NCBI GenBank assembly: GCA_963978545.1
Contig: OZ021729.1
Coordinates: 89,744,466-89,808,465 of the forward strand
DNA length: 64,000 nt
Direction of reading: 5' to 3'
DNA from: Linyphia triangularis
Lineage: Eukaryota > Arthropoda > Arachnida > Araneae > Linyphiidae
Below the pieces are notes generated by a model that saw nothing but the letters and a program-made list of their open reading frames with translations, made no database searches and was not told the DNA's origin. Positions 49,401 to 63,690 of this stretch are shown here, one piece after another. The translations under genes and the position numbers were made by a program. Numbering within the stretch: position 1 is the stretch's first letter; each line of letters begins with the position of its first letter.

Positions 49401-52400
49401 GGTAACAGAAATCATCACCCGAATTGATTTCCATATTAAAATGATCTATAAAATGACTATAAAAAGAATGAATATAAAACATATATCCAACTCAAATTCA
49501 CAATTTGAAAGCATTTGAGCAATTTTCTCATAAATACAATTCCCCCATTGAAAACACATGGCGGACTATCCAATGAATTATTGATCAAAAAGTAAAATTT
49601 TCCCGTTTGTGATATTGTAGCTCATATATAGGAAAATCTCCAATTCCAAATTTAAAATTCTCATTAAATACGAAATGGGTCTAAAGTTGGTTCCAAAAAT
49701 TGCACTTTCACAAATTTTAGTTTTTGAAATTTTCCCATGTTAACGGTATGGAAAATTTCACATATCTAAATTTTCAAAATTTTACAATTTTTGTGCAACT
49801 AGGGTAACAGAAATCATCACGCGAATCAATTTTCACATTCAAATCGTCATTAAAGTGAAATTTTACTACTCAAAACCCAGTAACTGTATAAAAAGCAAAA
49901 ATGTCTTTATAACCATTTGAAAATACATTAAAATTGTCAATCCTAAGGCAATTTTCAAATTCTTAATTTAATCTAAATTTGTTGCCTAGGATCAAAGACG
50001 GCTTGAAAAAAAATTCTGAGCGCTTTCGTTTCAAAATATCAACTTCTCATATAGCTATTCAAATATAGTTTTTTGGCCAAAATTTTGAACTTAGTTTCAT
50101 TTATAAAGTTTTTTGAATAAAAAATATAATTTGGAACCAATTGTTAAAAATGAAATCTTCCATTCAATTACCCTCGAAACTGAAATATTTCAAGATTTAC
50201 GAAAAATGAAATTTTTGATTTTTAGAATACTTTTTTTTTAATTAAAATATGATACCAGAATGACTATAAAACATATATCCAACTCAAATTCACAATTTGA
50301 AAGCATTTGAGTAATTTTCTCATAAATACAATTCCCCCATTGAAAACACATGGCGGACTATTCAATGAATTATTGATCAAAAAGTAAAATTTTCAAAAAT
50401 ATTTCCCGTTTGTGGTATTGAAACTTATATATAGGAGAAACTCTAATTCCAATTTTAAAATACTAACTAAATAAGAAGTGGGTCTAAAGGTGGTCCAAAA
50501 AGTGCACTTTCAAAATGTTTCGTTTTAAATTTTCCCCATGTCAATCGTATGAAAAATTTCACACTTCTATATTTTCAAACTTTTACAATCTTTTTACAGC
50601 TAGGGTAACAGAAATCATCACCCGAATTGATTTCCACATTAAAATGGTCATTAATATGAAATTTTACTACTCAAAATTCAGTTATTGCCAAAAAAAGTCT
50701 TTATATCCCTTTGAATATACATTAAACTTAGCAATCCTTAGGCAATTTTCAAATTCTCAATTTTCCAATTTTAACCTTAATTTGTTGCCTAGGATAATAA
50801 AAGTCATCACCCGATTTCTTTCTGATCATCCATTTGCTCATGAAATAGTGTTTTAGCACTCAAAATCGAAGCAATGGTAAGTAAAATAAAGACTTAAAAA
50901 CAGTTTCTGAGCGCTTTCGTTCCAAAATTTCAACTTCTCATAAAGCTATTCAAAAATAATTTTTTTAGCCAAAATTTTGAAATTAGTTTGATTCTTAAAG
51001 TGTTTTTGAATAAAAAACCCAATTTGGAACCATTTGATAAAAATGAAATCTTCCATTCAATTACACTCGAAACTGAAATATTTCAAGATTTACGAAAAAT
51101 TGAATTTTTGATTTTTAGAATACTTTTTTTTAAAATTAAAATTTGGTACAAGAATGACTATAAAACATATATCCTCATCAAATTCACAATTTGAAAGCCT
51201 TTGAGCAATTTTCTCAAAAATACAATTCCCGCATTGAAAACACATGGCGGACTATCCAATGAATTATTGATCAAAAAGTAAAATTTTCAAAAAATTTTCC
51301 CGTTTGTGATATTGAAGCTTATATATAGGAGAAACTCAAATTCCAATTTTAAAACACTAACTAAATAAGAAGTGGGTCTAAAGGTGGTCCAAAAAGTGCA
51401 CTTTCAAAATGTTTCGTTTTAAATTTTCCCCATGTTAATCGAAAGAAAAATTTCACACTTCTATATTTTCAAACTTTTACAATCTTTTTACAGCTAGGGT
51501 AACAGAAATCATCACCCGAATTGATTTCCATATTAAAATGATCTATAAAATGACTATAAAAAGAATGAATATAAAACATATATCCAACTCAAATTCACAA
51601 TTTGAAAGCATTCGAGCAATTTTCTCATAAATACAATTCCCCCATTGAAAACACATGGCGGACTATCCAATGAATTATTGATCAAAAAGTAAAATTTTCC
51701 CGTTTGTGATATTGTAGCTCATATATAGGAAAATCTCCAATTCCAATTTTATAATTCTCACTAAATACGAAATGGGTCTAAAGTTGGTTCCAAAAATTGC
51801 ACTTTCACAAATTTTAGTTTTTAAATTTTCCCATGTTAACGGTATGGAAAATTTCACATATCTAAATTTTCAAAATTTTACAATTTTTGTGAACTAGGGT
51901 AACAGAAATCATCACGCGAATCAATTTTCACATTCAGATCGTCATTAAAGTGAAATTTTACTACTCAAAACCCAGTAACTGTATAAAAAGCAAAAATGTC
52001 TTTATAACCATTTGAAAATACATTAAAATTGTCAATCCTAAGGCAATTTTCAAATTCTTAATTTAATCTAAATTTGTTGCCTAGGATCAAAGACGGCTTG
52101 AAAAAAAATTCTGAGCGCTTTCGTTTCAAAATATCAACTTCTCATATAGCTATTCAAATATAGTTTTTTGGCCAAAATTTTGAACTTAGTTTCATTTATA
52201 AAGTTTTTTGAATAAAAAATATAATTTGGAACCAATTGTTAAAAATGAAATCTTCCATTCAATTACCCTCGAAACTGAAATATTTCAAGATTTACGAAAA
52301 ATGAAATTTTTGATTTTTAGAATACTTTTTTTTTAATTAAAATATGATACCAGAATGACTATAAAACATATATCCAACTCAAATTCACAATTTGAAAGCA

Positions 52401-55400
52401 TTTGAGTAATTTTCTCATAAATACAATTCCCCCATTGAAAACACATGGCGGACTATTCAATGAATTATTGATCAAAAAGAAAAATTTCAAAAATATTTCC
52501 CGTTTGTGGTATTGAAACTTATATATAGGAGAAACTCTAATTCCAATTTTAAAATACTAACTAAATAAGAAGTGGGTCTAAAGGTGGTCCAAAAAGTGCA
52601 CTTTCAAAATGTTTCGTTTTAAATTTTCCCCATGTCAATCGTATGAAAAATTTCACACTTGTATATTTTCAAACTTTAACAATCTTTTTACAGCAAGGGT
52701 AACAGAACTCATCACCCGAATTGATTTCCACATTAAAATGGTCATTAAAATGAAATTTTACTACTCAAAATTCAGTTATTGCCAAAAAATGTCTTTATAT
52801 CCCTTTGAATATACATTAAACTTAGCAATACTTAGGCAATTGTCAAATTCTCAATTTTCGAATTTTAAACTTAATTTTTGCCTAGGATAATAAAAGTCAT
52901 CACCCGATTTCTTTCTGATCATCAATTTGCTCATGAAATAGTATTTTAGCACTCAAAATCGAAGCAATGCTAAGTAAAATAAAGACTTAAAAACAGTTTC
53001 CGAGCGATTTCGTTCCAAAATTTCAACTTCTCATAAAACTATTCAAAAATAATTTTTTTGGCCAAAATTTTGAAATTAGTTTGATTTTTAAAGTGTTTGT
53101 GAATAAAAAAACACCATTTGGAACCATTTGTTAAAAATGAAATCTTCCATTCAATTACACTCGAAACTGAAATATTTCAAGATTTACGAAAAATGGAATT
53201 TTTGATTTTTAGAATACTTTTTTTTTTTAATTAAAATTTGGTACCAGAATGACTATAAAACATATATCCAACTCAAATTCACAATTTGAAAGCATTTGAG
53301 CAATTTTCTCATAAATACAATTCCCCCATTGAAAACACATGGCGGACTATAATTATTGATCAAAAAGTAAAATTTTCAAAAAATTTTCCCGTTTGTGATA
53401 TTGAAGCTTATATATAAGAGAAACTCTATTTCCAATTTTAAAACATTAACTAAATAAGTAGTGGGTCTAAAGGCGGTCCAAAAAGTGCCCTTTCAAAATG
53501 TTTCGTTTTAAATTTTCCCCATGTTAATCGTATGAAAAATTTCACACTTCTAAATTTTCAAACTTTTACAATCTTTTTACAGCTAGGGTAACTGAAATCA
53601 TCACCCGAATTGATTTCCACATTAAAATGGTCATTAAAATGAAATTTTACTACTCAAAATTCAGTTATTGCCAAAAAAAAGTCTTTATATCCCTTTGAAT
53701 ATACATTAAACTTGCAACCTTAGGCAATTTTCAAATTCTCAATTTTCCAATTTTAACCTTAATTTGTTGCCTAGGATAATAAAAGTCATCACCCGATTTC
53801 TTTCTGATCATCAATTTGCTCATGAAATAGTATTTTAGCACTCAAAATCGAAGCAATGCTAAGTAAAATAAAGACTTAAAAACAGTTTCTGAGCGCTTTC
53901 GTTTCAAAATTTTAACTTCTCGTAAAGCTATTCAAAAATAATTTTTTTAGCCAAAATTTTGAAATTAGTTTGATTTTTAAAGTGTTTTTGAATAAAAAAC
54001 ACAATTTGGAACGATTTGTTAAAAATGAAATCTTCCATTCAATTAAACTCGAAACTGAAATATTTCAAGATTTACGAAAAATGGAATTTTTGATTTTTAG
54101 AATACTTTTTTTTTTAATTAAAATTTGGTACCAGAATGACTATAAAACATATATCCAACTCAAATTCACAATTGGAAAACATTTGAGCAATTTTCTCTAA
54201 AATACAATTCCCCCATTAAAAACACATGGCGGAATATTCAATGAATTATTGATCAAAAAGTAAAATCTTCAAAAAATTTTCCCGTTTGTGATATTGAAGC
54301 TTATGTATTGAAGAAACTCTAATTCCAATTTTAAAACACTAACTAAATAAGAAGTGGGTCTAAAGGTGGTCCAAAAAGTGCACTTTCAAAATGTTTCGTT
54401 TTAAATTTTCCCCATGTTAATCGTATGAAAAATTTCACACTTCTAAATTTTCAAACTTTTACAATCTTTTTACAGCTAATGTAACAGAAATCATCACCCG
54501 AATTGATTTCCACATTAAAATGGTCTATAAAATGAAATTTTACTACTCAAAATTCAGTTATTGCCAAAAAAAGACTTTACATCCCTTTGAATATACATTA
54601 AACTTGCCAATCCTTAGGCAATTTTCAAATTCTCAATTTTCCAATTTTAACCTTAATTTGTTGCCTAGGATAATAAAAGTCATCACCCGATTTCTTTCTG
54701 ATCATCAATTTGCTCATGAAATATTATTTTAGCACTCAAAATCGAAGCAATGCTAAGTAAAATAAAGACTTAAAAACAGTTTCTGAGCGCTTTCGTTTCA
54801 AAATATCAACTTCTCATATAGCTATTCAAATATAGTTTTTTGGCCAAAATTTTGGACTTAGTTTCATTTATAAAGTTTTTTGAATAAAAAACATAATTTG
54901 GAACCAATTGTTAAAAATGAAATCTTCCATTCAATTACCCTCGAAACTGAAATATTTCAAGATTTACGAAAAATGAAATTTTTTGATTTTTAGAATACTT
55001 TTTTTTTAATTAAATTATGGTACCAGAATGACTATAAAACATATAACCAACTCAAATTCACAATTTGAAAGCATTTGAGTAATTTTCTCATAAATACAAT
55101 TCCCCCATTGAAAACACATGGCGGACTATTCAATGAATTATTGATCAAAAAGTAAAATTTTCAAAAATATTTCCCGTTTGTGGTATTGAAGCTTATATAT
55201 AGGAGAAACTCTAATTCCAATTTTAAAACACTAACTAAATAAGAAGTGGGTCTAAAGGTGGTCCAAAAAGTGCACTTTCAAAACGTTTCGTTTTAAATTT
55301 TCACCATGTCAATCGTATGAACAATTTCACACTTCTATATTTTCAAACTTTAACAATCTTTTTACAGCAAGGGTAACAGAACTCATCACCCGAATTGATT

Positions 55401-58400
55401 TCCACATTAAAATGGTCATTAAAATGAAATTTTACTACTCAAAATTCAGTTATTGCCAAAAAAAGTCTTTATATCCCTTTGAATATACATTAAACTTAGC
55501 AATACTTAGGCAATTGTCAAATTCTCAATTTTCGAATTTTAACCTTAATTTTTGCCTAGGATAATAAAAGTCATCACCCGATTTCTTTCTGATCATCAAT
55601 TTGCTCATGAAATAGTATTTTAGCACTCAAAATCGAAGCAATGCTAAGTAAAATAAAGACTTAAAAACAGTTTCCGAGCGATTTCGTTCCAAAATTTCAA
55701 CTTCTCATAAAGCTATTCAAAAATAATTTTTTTGGCCAAAATTTTGAAATTAGTTTGATTTTTAAGGTGTTTGTGAATAAAAAAACACAATTTGGAACCA
55801 TTTGTTAAAAATGAAATCTTCCATTCAATTACACTCGAAACTGAAATATTTCAAGATTTACGAAAAATGGAATTTTTGATTTTTAGAATACTTTTTTTTT
55901 TTAATTAAAATTTGGTACCAGAATGACTATAAAACATATATCCAACTCAAATTCACAATTTGAAAGCATTTGAGCAATTTTCTCATAAATACAATTCCCC
56001 CATTGAAAACACATGGCGGACCATTCAATGAATTATTGATCAAAAAGTAAAATTTTCAAAAAATTTTCCCGTTTGTGATATTGAAGCTTATATATAAGAG
56101 AAACTCTATTTCCAATTTTAAAACATTAACTAAATAAGTAGTGGGTCTAAAGGCGGTCCAAAAAGTGCCCTTTCAAAATGTTTCGTTTTAAATTTTCCCC
56201 ATGTTAATCGTATGAAAAATTTCACACTTCTAAATTTTCAAACTTTTACAATCTTTTTACAGCTAGGGTAACTGAAATCATCACCCGAATTGATTTCCAC
56301 ATTAAAATGGTCATTAAAATGAAATTTTACTACTCAAAATTCAGTTATTGCCAAAAAAAGTCTTTATATCCCTTTGAATATACATTAAACTTGCCAATCC
56401 TTAGGCAATTTTCAAATTCTCAATTTTCCAATTTTAACCTTAATTTGTTGCCTAGGATAATAAAAGTCATCACCCGATTTCTTTCTGATCATCCATTTGC
56501 TCATGAAATAGTGTTTTAGCACTCAAAATCGAAGCAATGGTAAGTAAAATAAAGACTTCAAAACAGTTTCTGAGCGCTTTCGTTTCAAAATTTCAACTTC
56601 TCATAAAGCTATTCAAAAATAATTTTTTTAGCCAAAATTTTGAAATTAGTTTGATTCTTAAAGTGTTTTTGAATAAAAAACCCAATTTGGAACCATTTGT
56701 TAAAAATGAAATCTTCCATTCAATTACACTCGAAACTGAAATATTTCAAGATTTACGAAAAATTGAATTTTTGATTTTTAGAATACTTTTTTTTTAAATT
56801 AAAATTTGGTACAAGAATGACTATAAAACATATATCCTCATCAAATTCACAATTTGAAAGCCTTTGAGCAATTTTCTCAAAAATACAATTCCCGCATTGA
56901 AAACACATGGCGGACTATCCAATGAATTATTGATCAAAAAGTAAAATTTTCAAAAAATTTTCCCGTTTGTGATATTGAAGCTTATATATAGGAGAAACTC
57001 AAATTCCAATTTTAAAACACTAACTAAATAAGAAGTGGGTCTAAAGGTGGTCCAAAAAGTGCACTTTCAAAATGTTTCGTTTTAAATTTTCCCCATGTTA
57101 ATCGAAAGAAAAATTTCACACTTCTATATTTTCAAACTTTTACAATCTTTTTACAGCTAGGGTAATAGAAATCATCACCCGAATTGATTTCCATATTAAA
57201 ATGATCTATAAAATGACTATAAAAAGAATGAATATAAAACATATATCCAACTCAAATTCACAATTTGAAAGCATTTGAGCAATTTTCTCATAAATACAAT
57301 TCCCCCATTGAAAACACATGGCGGACTATTCAATGAATTATTGATTAAAAAGTAAAATTTTCAAAAATATTTCCCGTTTGTGGTATTGAAACTTATATAT
57401 AGGAGAAACTCTAATTCCAATTTTAAAATACTAACTAAATAAGAAGTGGGTCTAAAGGTGGTCCAAAAAGTGCACTTTCAAAATGTTTCGTTTTAAATTT
57501 TCCCCATGTCAATCGTATGAAAAATTTCACACTTCTATATTTTCAAACTTTTACAATCTTTTTACAGCTAGGGTAACAGAAATCATCACCCGAATTGATT
57601 TCCACATTAAAATGGTCATTAATATGAAATTTTACTACTCAAAATTCAGTTATTGCCAAAAAAAGTCTTTATATCCCTTTGAATATACATTAAACTTAGC
57701 AATACTTAGGCAATTGTCAAATTCTCAATTTTCGAATTTTAACCTTAATTTTTGCCTAGGATAATAAAAGTCATCACCCGATTTCTTTCTGATCATCAAT
57801 TTGCTCATGAAATAGTATTTTAGCACTCAAAATCAAAGCAATGCTAAGTAAAATAAAGACTTAAAAACAGTTTCCGAGCGATTTCGTTCCAAAATTTCAA
57901 CTTCTCATAAAGCTATTCAAAAATAATTTTTTTGGCCAAAATTTTGAAATTAGTTTGATTTTTAAAGTGTTTGTGAATAAAAAACACAATTTGGAACCAT
58001 TTGTTAAAAATGAAATCTTCCATTCAATTACACTCGAAACTGAAATATTTCAAGATTTACGAAAAATGGAATTTTTGATTTTTAGAATACTTTTTTTTTT
58101 TAATTAAAATTTGGTACCAGAATGACTATAAAACATATATCCAACTCAAATTCACAATTTGAAAGCCTTTGAGCAATTTTCTCAAAAATACAATTCCCCC
58201 ATTGAAAACACATGGCGGACTAGTCAATGAATTATTGATCAAAAAGTAAAATTTTCAAAATTTTTTCCCGTTTGTGATATTGAAGCTTATATATAGGAGA
58301 AACTCTAATTCCAATTTTAAAACACTAACTAAATAAGAAGTGGGTCTAAAGGTGGTCCAAAAAGTGCACTTTCAAAATGTTTCGTTTTAAATTTTCCCCA

Positions 58401-61400
58401 TGTCAATCGTATGAAAAATTTCACACTTGTATATTTTCAAACTTTAACAATCTTTTTACAGCAAGGGTAACAGAACTCATCACCCGAATTGATTTCCACA
58501 TTAAAATGGTCATTAAAATGAAATTTTACTACTCAAAATTCAGTTATTGCCAAAAAAAGTCTTTATATCCCTTTGAATATACATTAAACTTAGCAATACT
58601 TAGGCAATTGTCAAATTCTCAATTTTCGAATTTTAACCTTAATTTTTGCCTAGGATAATAAAAGTCATCACCCGATTTCTTTCTGATCATCAATTTGCTC
58701 ATGAAATAGTATTTTAGCACTCAAAATCGAAGCAATGCTAAGTAAAATAAAGACTTAAAAACAGTTTCCGAGCGATTTCGTTCCAAAATTTCAACTTCTC
58801 ATAAAGCTATTCAAAAATAATTTTTTTGGCCAAAATTTTGAAATTAGTTTGATTTTTAAAGTGTTTGTGAATAAAAAAACACAATTTGGAACCATTTGTT
58901 AAAAATGAAATCTTCCATTCAATTACACTCGAAACTGAAATATTTCAAGATTTACGAAAAATGGAATTTTTGATTTTTAGAATACTTTTTTTTTTTAATT
59001 AAAATTTGGTACCAGAATGACTATAAAACATATATCCAACTCAAATTCACAATTTGAAAGCATTTGAGCAATTTTCTCATAAATACAATTCCCCCATTGA
59101 AAACACATGGCGGACTATTCAATGAATTATTGATCAAAAAGTAAAATTTTCAAAAAATTTTCCCGTTTGTGATATTGAAGCTTATATATAAGAGAAACTC
59201 TATTTCCAATTTTAAAACATTAACTAAATAAGTAGTGGGTCTAAAGGCGGTCCAAAAAGTGCCCTTTCAAAATGTTTCGTTTTAAATTTTCCCCATGTTA
59301 ATCGTATGAAAAATTTCACACTTCTAAATTTTCAAACTTTTACAATCTTTTTACAGCTAGGGTAACTGAAATCATCACCCGAATTGATTTCCACATTAAA
59401 ATGGTCATTAAAATGAAATTTTACTACTCAAAATTCAGTTATTGCCAAAAAAAAGTCTTTATATCCCTTTGAATATACATTAAACTTGCAACCTTAGGCA
59501 ATTTTCAAATTCTCAATTTTCCAATTTTAACCTTAATTTGTTGCCTAGGATAATAAAAGTCATCACCCGATTTCTTTCTGATCATCAATTTGCTCATGAA
59601 ATAGTATTTTAGCACTCAAAATCGAAGCAATGCTAAGTAAAATAAAGACTTAAAAACAGTTTCTGAGCGCTTTCGTTTCAAAATTTTAACTTCTCGTAAA
59701 GCTATTAAAAAATAATTTTTTTAGCCAAAATTTTGAAATTAGTTTGATTTTTAAAGTGTTTTTGAATAAAAAACACAATTTGGAACGATTTGTTAAAAAT
59801 GAAATCTTCCATTCAATTAAACTCGAAACTGAAATATTTCAAGATTTACGAAAAATGGAATTTTTGATTTTTAGAATACTTTTTTTTTAATTAAAATTTG
59901 GTACCAGAATGACTATAAAACATATATCCAACTCAAATTCACAATTGGAAAACATTTGAGCAATTTTCTCTAAAATACAATTCCCCCATTAAAAACACAT
60001 GGCGGAATATTCAATGAATTATTGATCAAAAAGTAAAATCTTCAAAAAATTTTCCCGTTTGTGATATTGAAGCTTATGTATAGAAGAAACTCTAATTCCA
60101 ATTTTAAAACACTAACTAAATAAGAAGTGGGTCTAAAGGTGGTCCAAAAAGTCCACTTTCAAAATGTTTCGTTTTAAATTTTCCCCATGTTAATCGTATG
60201 AAAAATTTCACACTTCTAAATTTTCAAACTTTTACAATCTTTTTACAGCTAATGTAACAGAAATCATCACCCGAATTGATTTCCACATTAAAATGGTCTA
60301 TAAAATGAAATTTTACTACTCAAAATTCAGTTATTGCCAAAAAAAGACTTTACATCCCTTTGAATATACATTAAACTTGCCAATCCTTAGGCAATTTTCA
60401 AATTCTCAATTTTCCAATTTTAACCTTAATTTGTTGCCTAGGATAATAAAAGTCATCACCCGATTTCTTTCTGATCATCAATTTGCTCATGAAATATTAT
60501 TTTAGCACTCAAAATCGAAGCAATGCTAAGTAAAATAAAGACTTAAAAACAGTTTCTGAGCGCTTTCGTTTCAAAATATCAACTTCTCATATAGCTATTC
60601 AAATATAGTTTTTTGGCCAAAATTTTGGACTTAGTTTCATTTATAAAGTTTTTTGAATAAAAAACATAATTTGGAACCAATTGTTAAAAATGAAATCTTC
60701 CATTCAATTACCCTCGAAACTGAAATATTTCAAGATTAACGAAAAATGAAATTTTTTGATTTTTAGAATACTTTTTTTTTAATTAAATTATGGTACCAGA
60801 ATGACTATAAAACATATAACCAACTCAAATTCACAATTTGAAAGCATTTGAGTAATTTTCTCATAAATACAATTCCCCCATTGAAAACACATGGCGGACT
60901 ATTCAATGAATTATTGATCAAAAAGTAAAATTTTCAAAAATATTTCCCGTTTGTGGTATTGAAGCTTATATATAGGAGAAACTCTAATTCCAATTTTAAA
61001 ACACTAACTAAATAAGAAGTGGGTCTAAAGGTGGTCCAAAAAGTGCACTTTCAAAATGTTTCGTTTTAAATTTTCCCCATGTCAATCGTATGAAAAATTT
61101 CACACTTCTATATTTTCAAACTTTTACAATCTTTTTACAGCTAGGGTAACAGAAATCATCACCCGAATTGATTTCCACATTAAAATGGTCATTAATATGA
61201 AATTTTACTACTCAAAATTCAGTTATTGCCAAAAAAAGTCTTTATATCCCTTTGAATATACATTAAACTTAGCAATCCTTAGGCAATTGTCAAATTCTCA
61301 ATTTTCGAATTTTAACCTTAATTTTTGCCTAGGATAATAAAAGTCATCACCCGATTTCTTTCTGATCATCAATTTGCTCATGAAATAGTATTTTAGCACT

Positions 61401-63690
61401 CAAAATCAAAGCAATGCTAAGTAAAATAAAGACTTAAAAACAGTTTCCGAGCGATTTCGTTCCAAAATTTCAACTTCTCATAAAGCTATTCAAAAATAAT
61501 TTTTTTGGCCAAAATTTTGAAATTAGTTTGATTTTTAAAGTGTTTGTGAATAAAAAACACAATTTGGAACCATTTGTTAAAAATGAAATCTTCCATTCAA
61601 TTACACTCGAAACTGAAATATTTCAAGATTTACGAAAAATGGAATTTTTGATTTTTAGAATACTTTTTTTTTTTAATTAAAATTTGGTACCAGAATGACT
61701 ATAAAACATATATCCAACTCAAATTCACAATTTGAAAGCATTTGAGCAATTTTCTCATAAATACAATTCCCCCATTGAAAACACATGGCGGACTATTCAA
61801 TGAATTATTGATCAAAAAGTAAAATTTTCAAAAAATTTTCCCGTTTGTGATATTGAAGCTTATATATAAGAGAAACTCTATTTCCAATTTTAAAACATTA
61901 ACTAAATAAGTAGTGGGTCTAAAGGCGGTCCAAAAAGTGCCCTTTCAAAATGTTTCGTTTTAAATTTTCCCCATGTTAATCGTATGAAAAATTTCACACT
62001 TCTAAATTTTCAAACTTTTACAATCTTTTTACAGCTAGGGTAACTGAAATCATCACCCGAATTGATTTCCACATTAAAATGGTCATTAAAATGAAATTTT
62101 ACTACTCAAAATTCAGTTATTGCCAAAAAAAAGTCTTTATATCCCTTTGAATATACATTAAACTTGCAACCTTAGGCAATTTTCAAATTCTCAATTTTCC
62201 AATTTTAACCTTAATTTGTTGCCTAGGATAATAAAAGTCATCACCCGATTTCTTTCTGATCATCAATTTGCTCATGAAATAGTATTTTAGCACTCAAAAT
62301 CGAAGCAATGCTAAGTAAAATAAAGACTTAAAAACAGTTTCTGAGCGCTTTCGTTTCAAAATTTTAACTTCTCGTAAAGCTATTCAAAAATAATTTTTTT
62401 AGCCAAAATTTTGAAATTAGTTTGATTTTTAAAGTGTTTTTGAATAAAAAACACAATTTGGAACGATTTGTTAAAAATGAAATCTTCCATTCAATTAAAC
62501 TCGAAACTGAAATATTTCAAGATTTACGAAAAATGGAATTTTTGATTTTTAGAATACTTTTTTTTTAATTAAAATTTGGTACCAGAATGACTATAAAACA
62601 TATATCCAACTCAAATTCACAATTGGAAAACATTTGAGCAATTTTCTCTAAAATACAATTCCCCCATTAAAAACACATGGCGGAATATTCAATGAATTAT
62701 TGATCAAAAAGTAAAATCTTCAAAAAATTTTCCCGTTTGTGATATTGAAGCTTATGTATAGAAGAAACTCTAATTCCAATTTTAAAACACTAACTAAATA
62801 AGAAGTGGGTCTTAAGGTGGTCCAAAAAGTCCACTTTCAAAATGTTTCGTTTTAAATTTTCCCCATGTTAATCGTATGAAAAATTTCACACTTCTAAATT
62901 TTCAAACTTTTACAATCTTTTTACAGCTAATGTAACAGAAATCATCACCCGAATTGATTTCCACATTAAAATGGTCTATAAAATGAAATTTTACTACTCA
63001 AAATTCAGTTATTGCCAAAAAAAGACTTTACATCCCTTTGAATATACATTAAACTTGCCAATCCTTAGGCAATTTTCAAATTCTCAATTTTCCAATTTTA
63101 ACCTTAATTTGTTGCCTAGGATAATAAAAGTCATCACCCGATTTCTTTCTGATCATCAATTTGCTCATGAAATATTATTTTAGCACTCAAAATCGAAGCA
63201 ATGCTAAGTAAAATAAAGACTTAAAAACAGTTTCTGAGCGCTTTCGTTTCAAAATATCAACTTCTCATATAGCTATTCAAATATAGTTTTTTGGCCAAAA
63301 TTTTGGACTTAGTTTCATTTATAAAGTTTTTTGAATAAAAAACATAATTTGGAACCAATTGTTAAAAATGAAATCTTCCATTCAATTACCCTCGAAACTG
63401 AAATATTTCAAGATTTACGAAAAATGAAATTTTTTGATTTTTAGAATACTTTTTTTTTAATTAAATTATGGTACCAGAATGACTATAAAACATATAACCA
63501 ACTCAAATTCACAATTTGAAAGCATTTGAGTAATTTTCTCATAAATACAATTCCCCCATTGAAAACACATGGCGGACTATTCAATGAATTATTGATCAAA
63601 AAGTAAAATTTTCAAAAATATTTCCCGTTTGTGGTATTGAAGCTTATATATAGGAGAAACTCTAATTCCAATTTTATAACACTAACTAAA
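46441..63690. repeat. Large satellite block, copy 2, rearranged
   Basis: Begins with the same 412/791/894/894 unit order and the same private variants as copy 1 (for example seven A residues in GGCTTGAAAAAAATTC at both 28388 and 47010). It has only two 411/792/894 composites where copy 1 has three, and lacks one 894-bp unit where 36084 and 36978 are fused into a hybrid at 52609. After about 57,300 it follows other copy-1 segments: 59.3-61.7 kb matches 41.9-44.3 kb at an offset of 17,414, shown by private variants GCTATTAAAAAATAA and CAAGATTAACG. Confidence 0.82.

Noticed and set aside
27700..63183. Repeated 60-113-codon open frames (MFRFKFSPCQSYEKF... and MVIKMKFYYSKF... families)
   Set aside because: They are the same satellite segment read again in each unit. 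Homogenisation explains their identity, composition follows the AT-rich DNA, several subtypes are truncated by frameshift, and no family is recognised.
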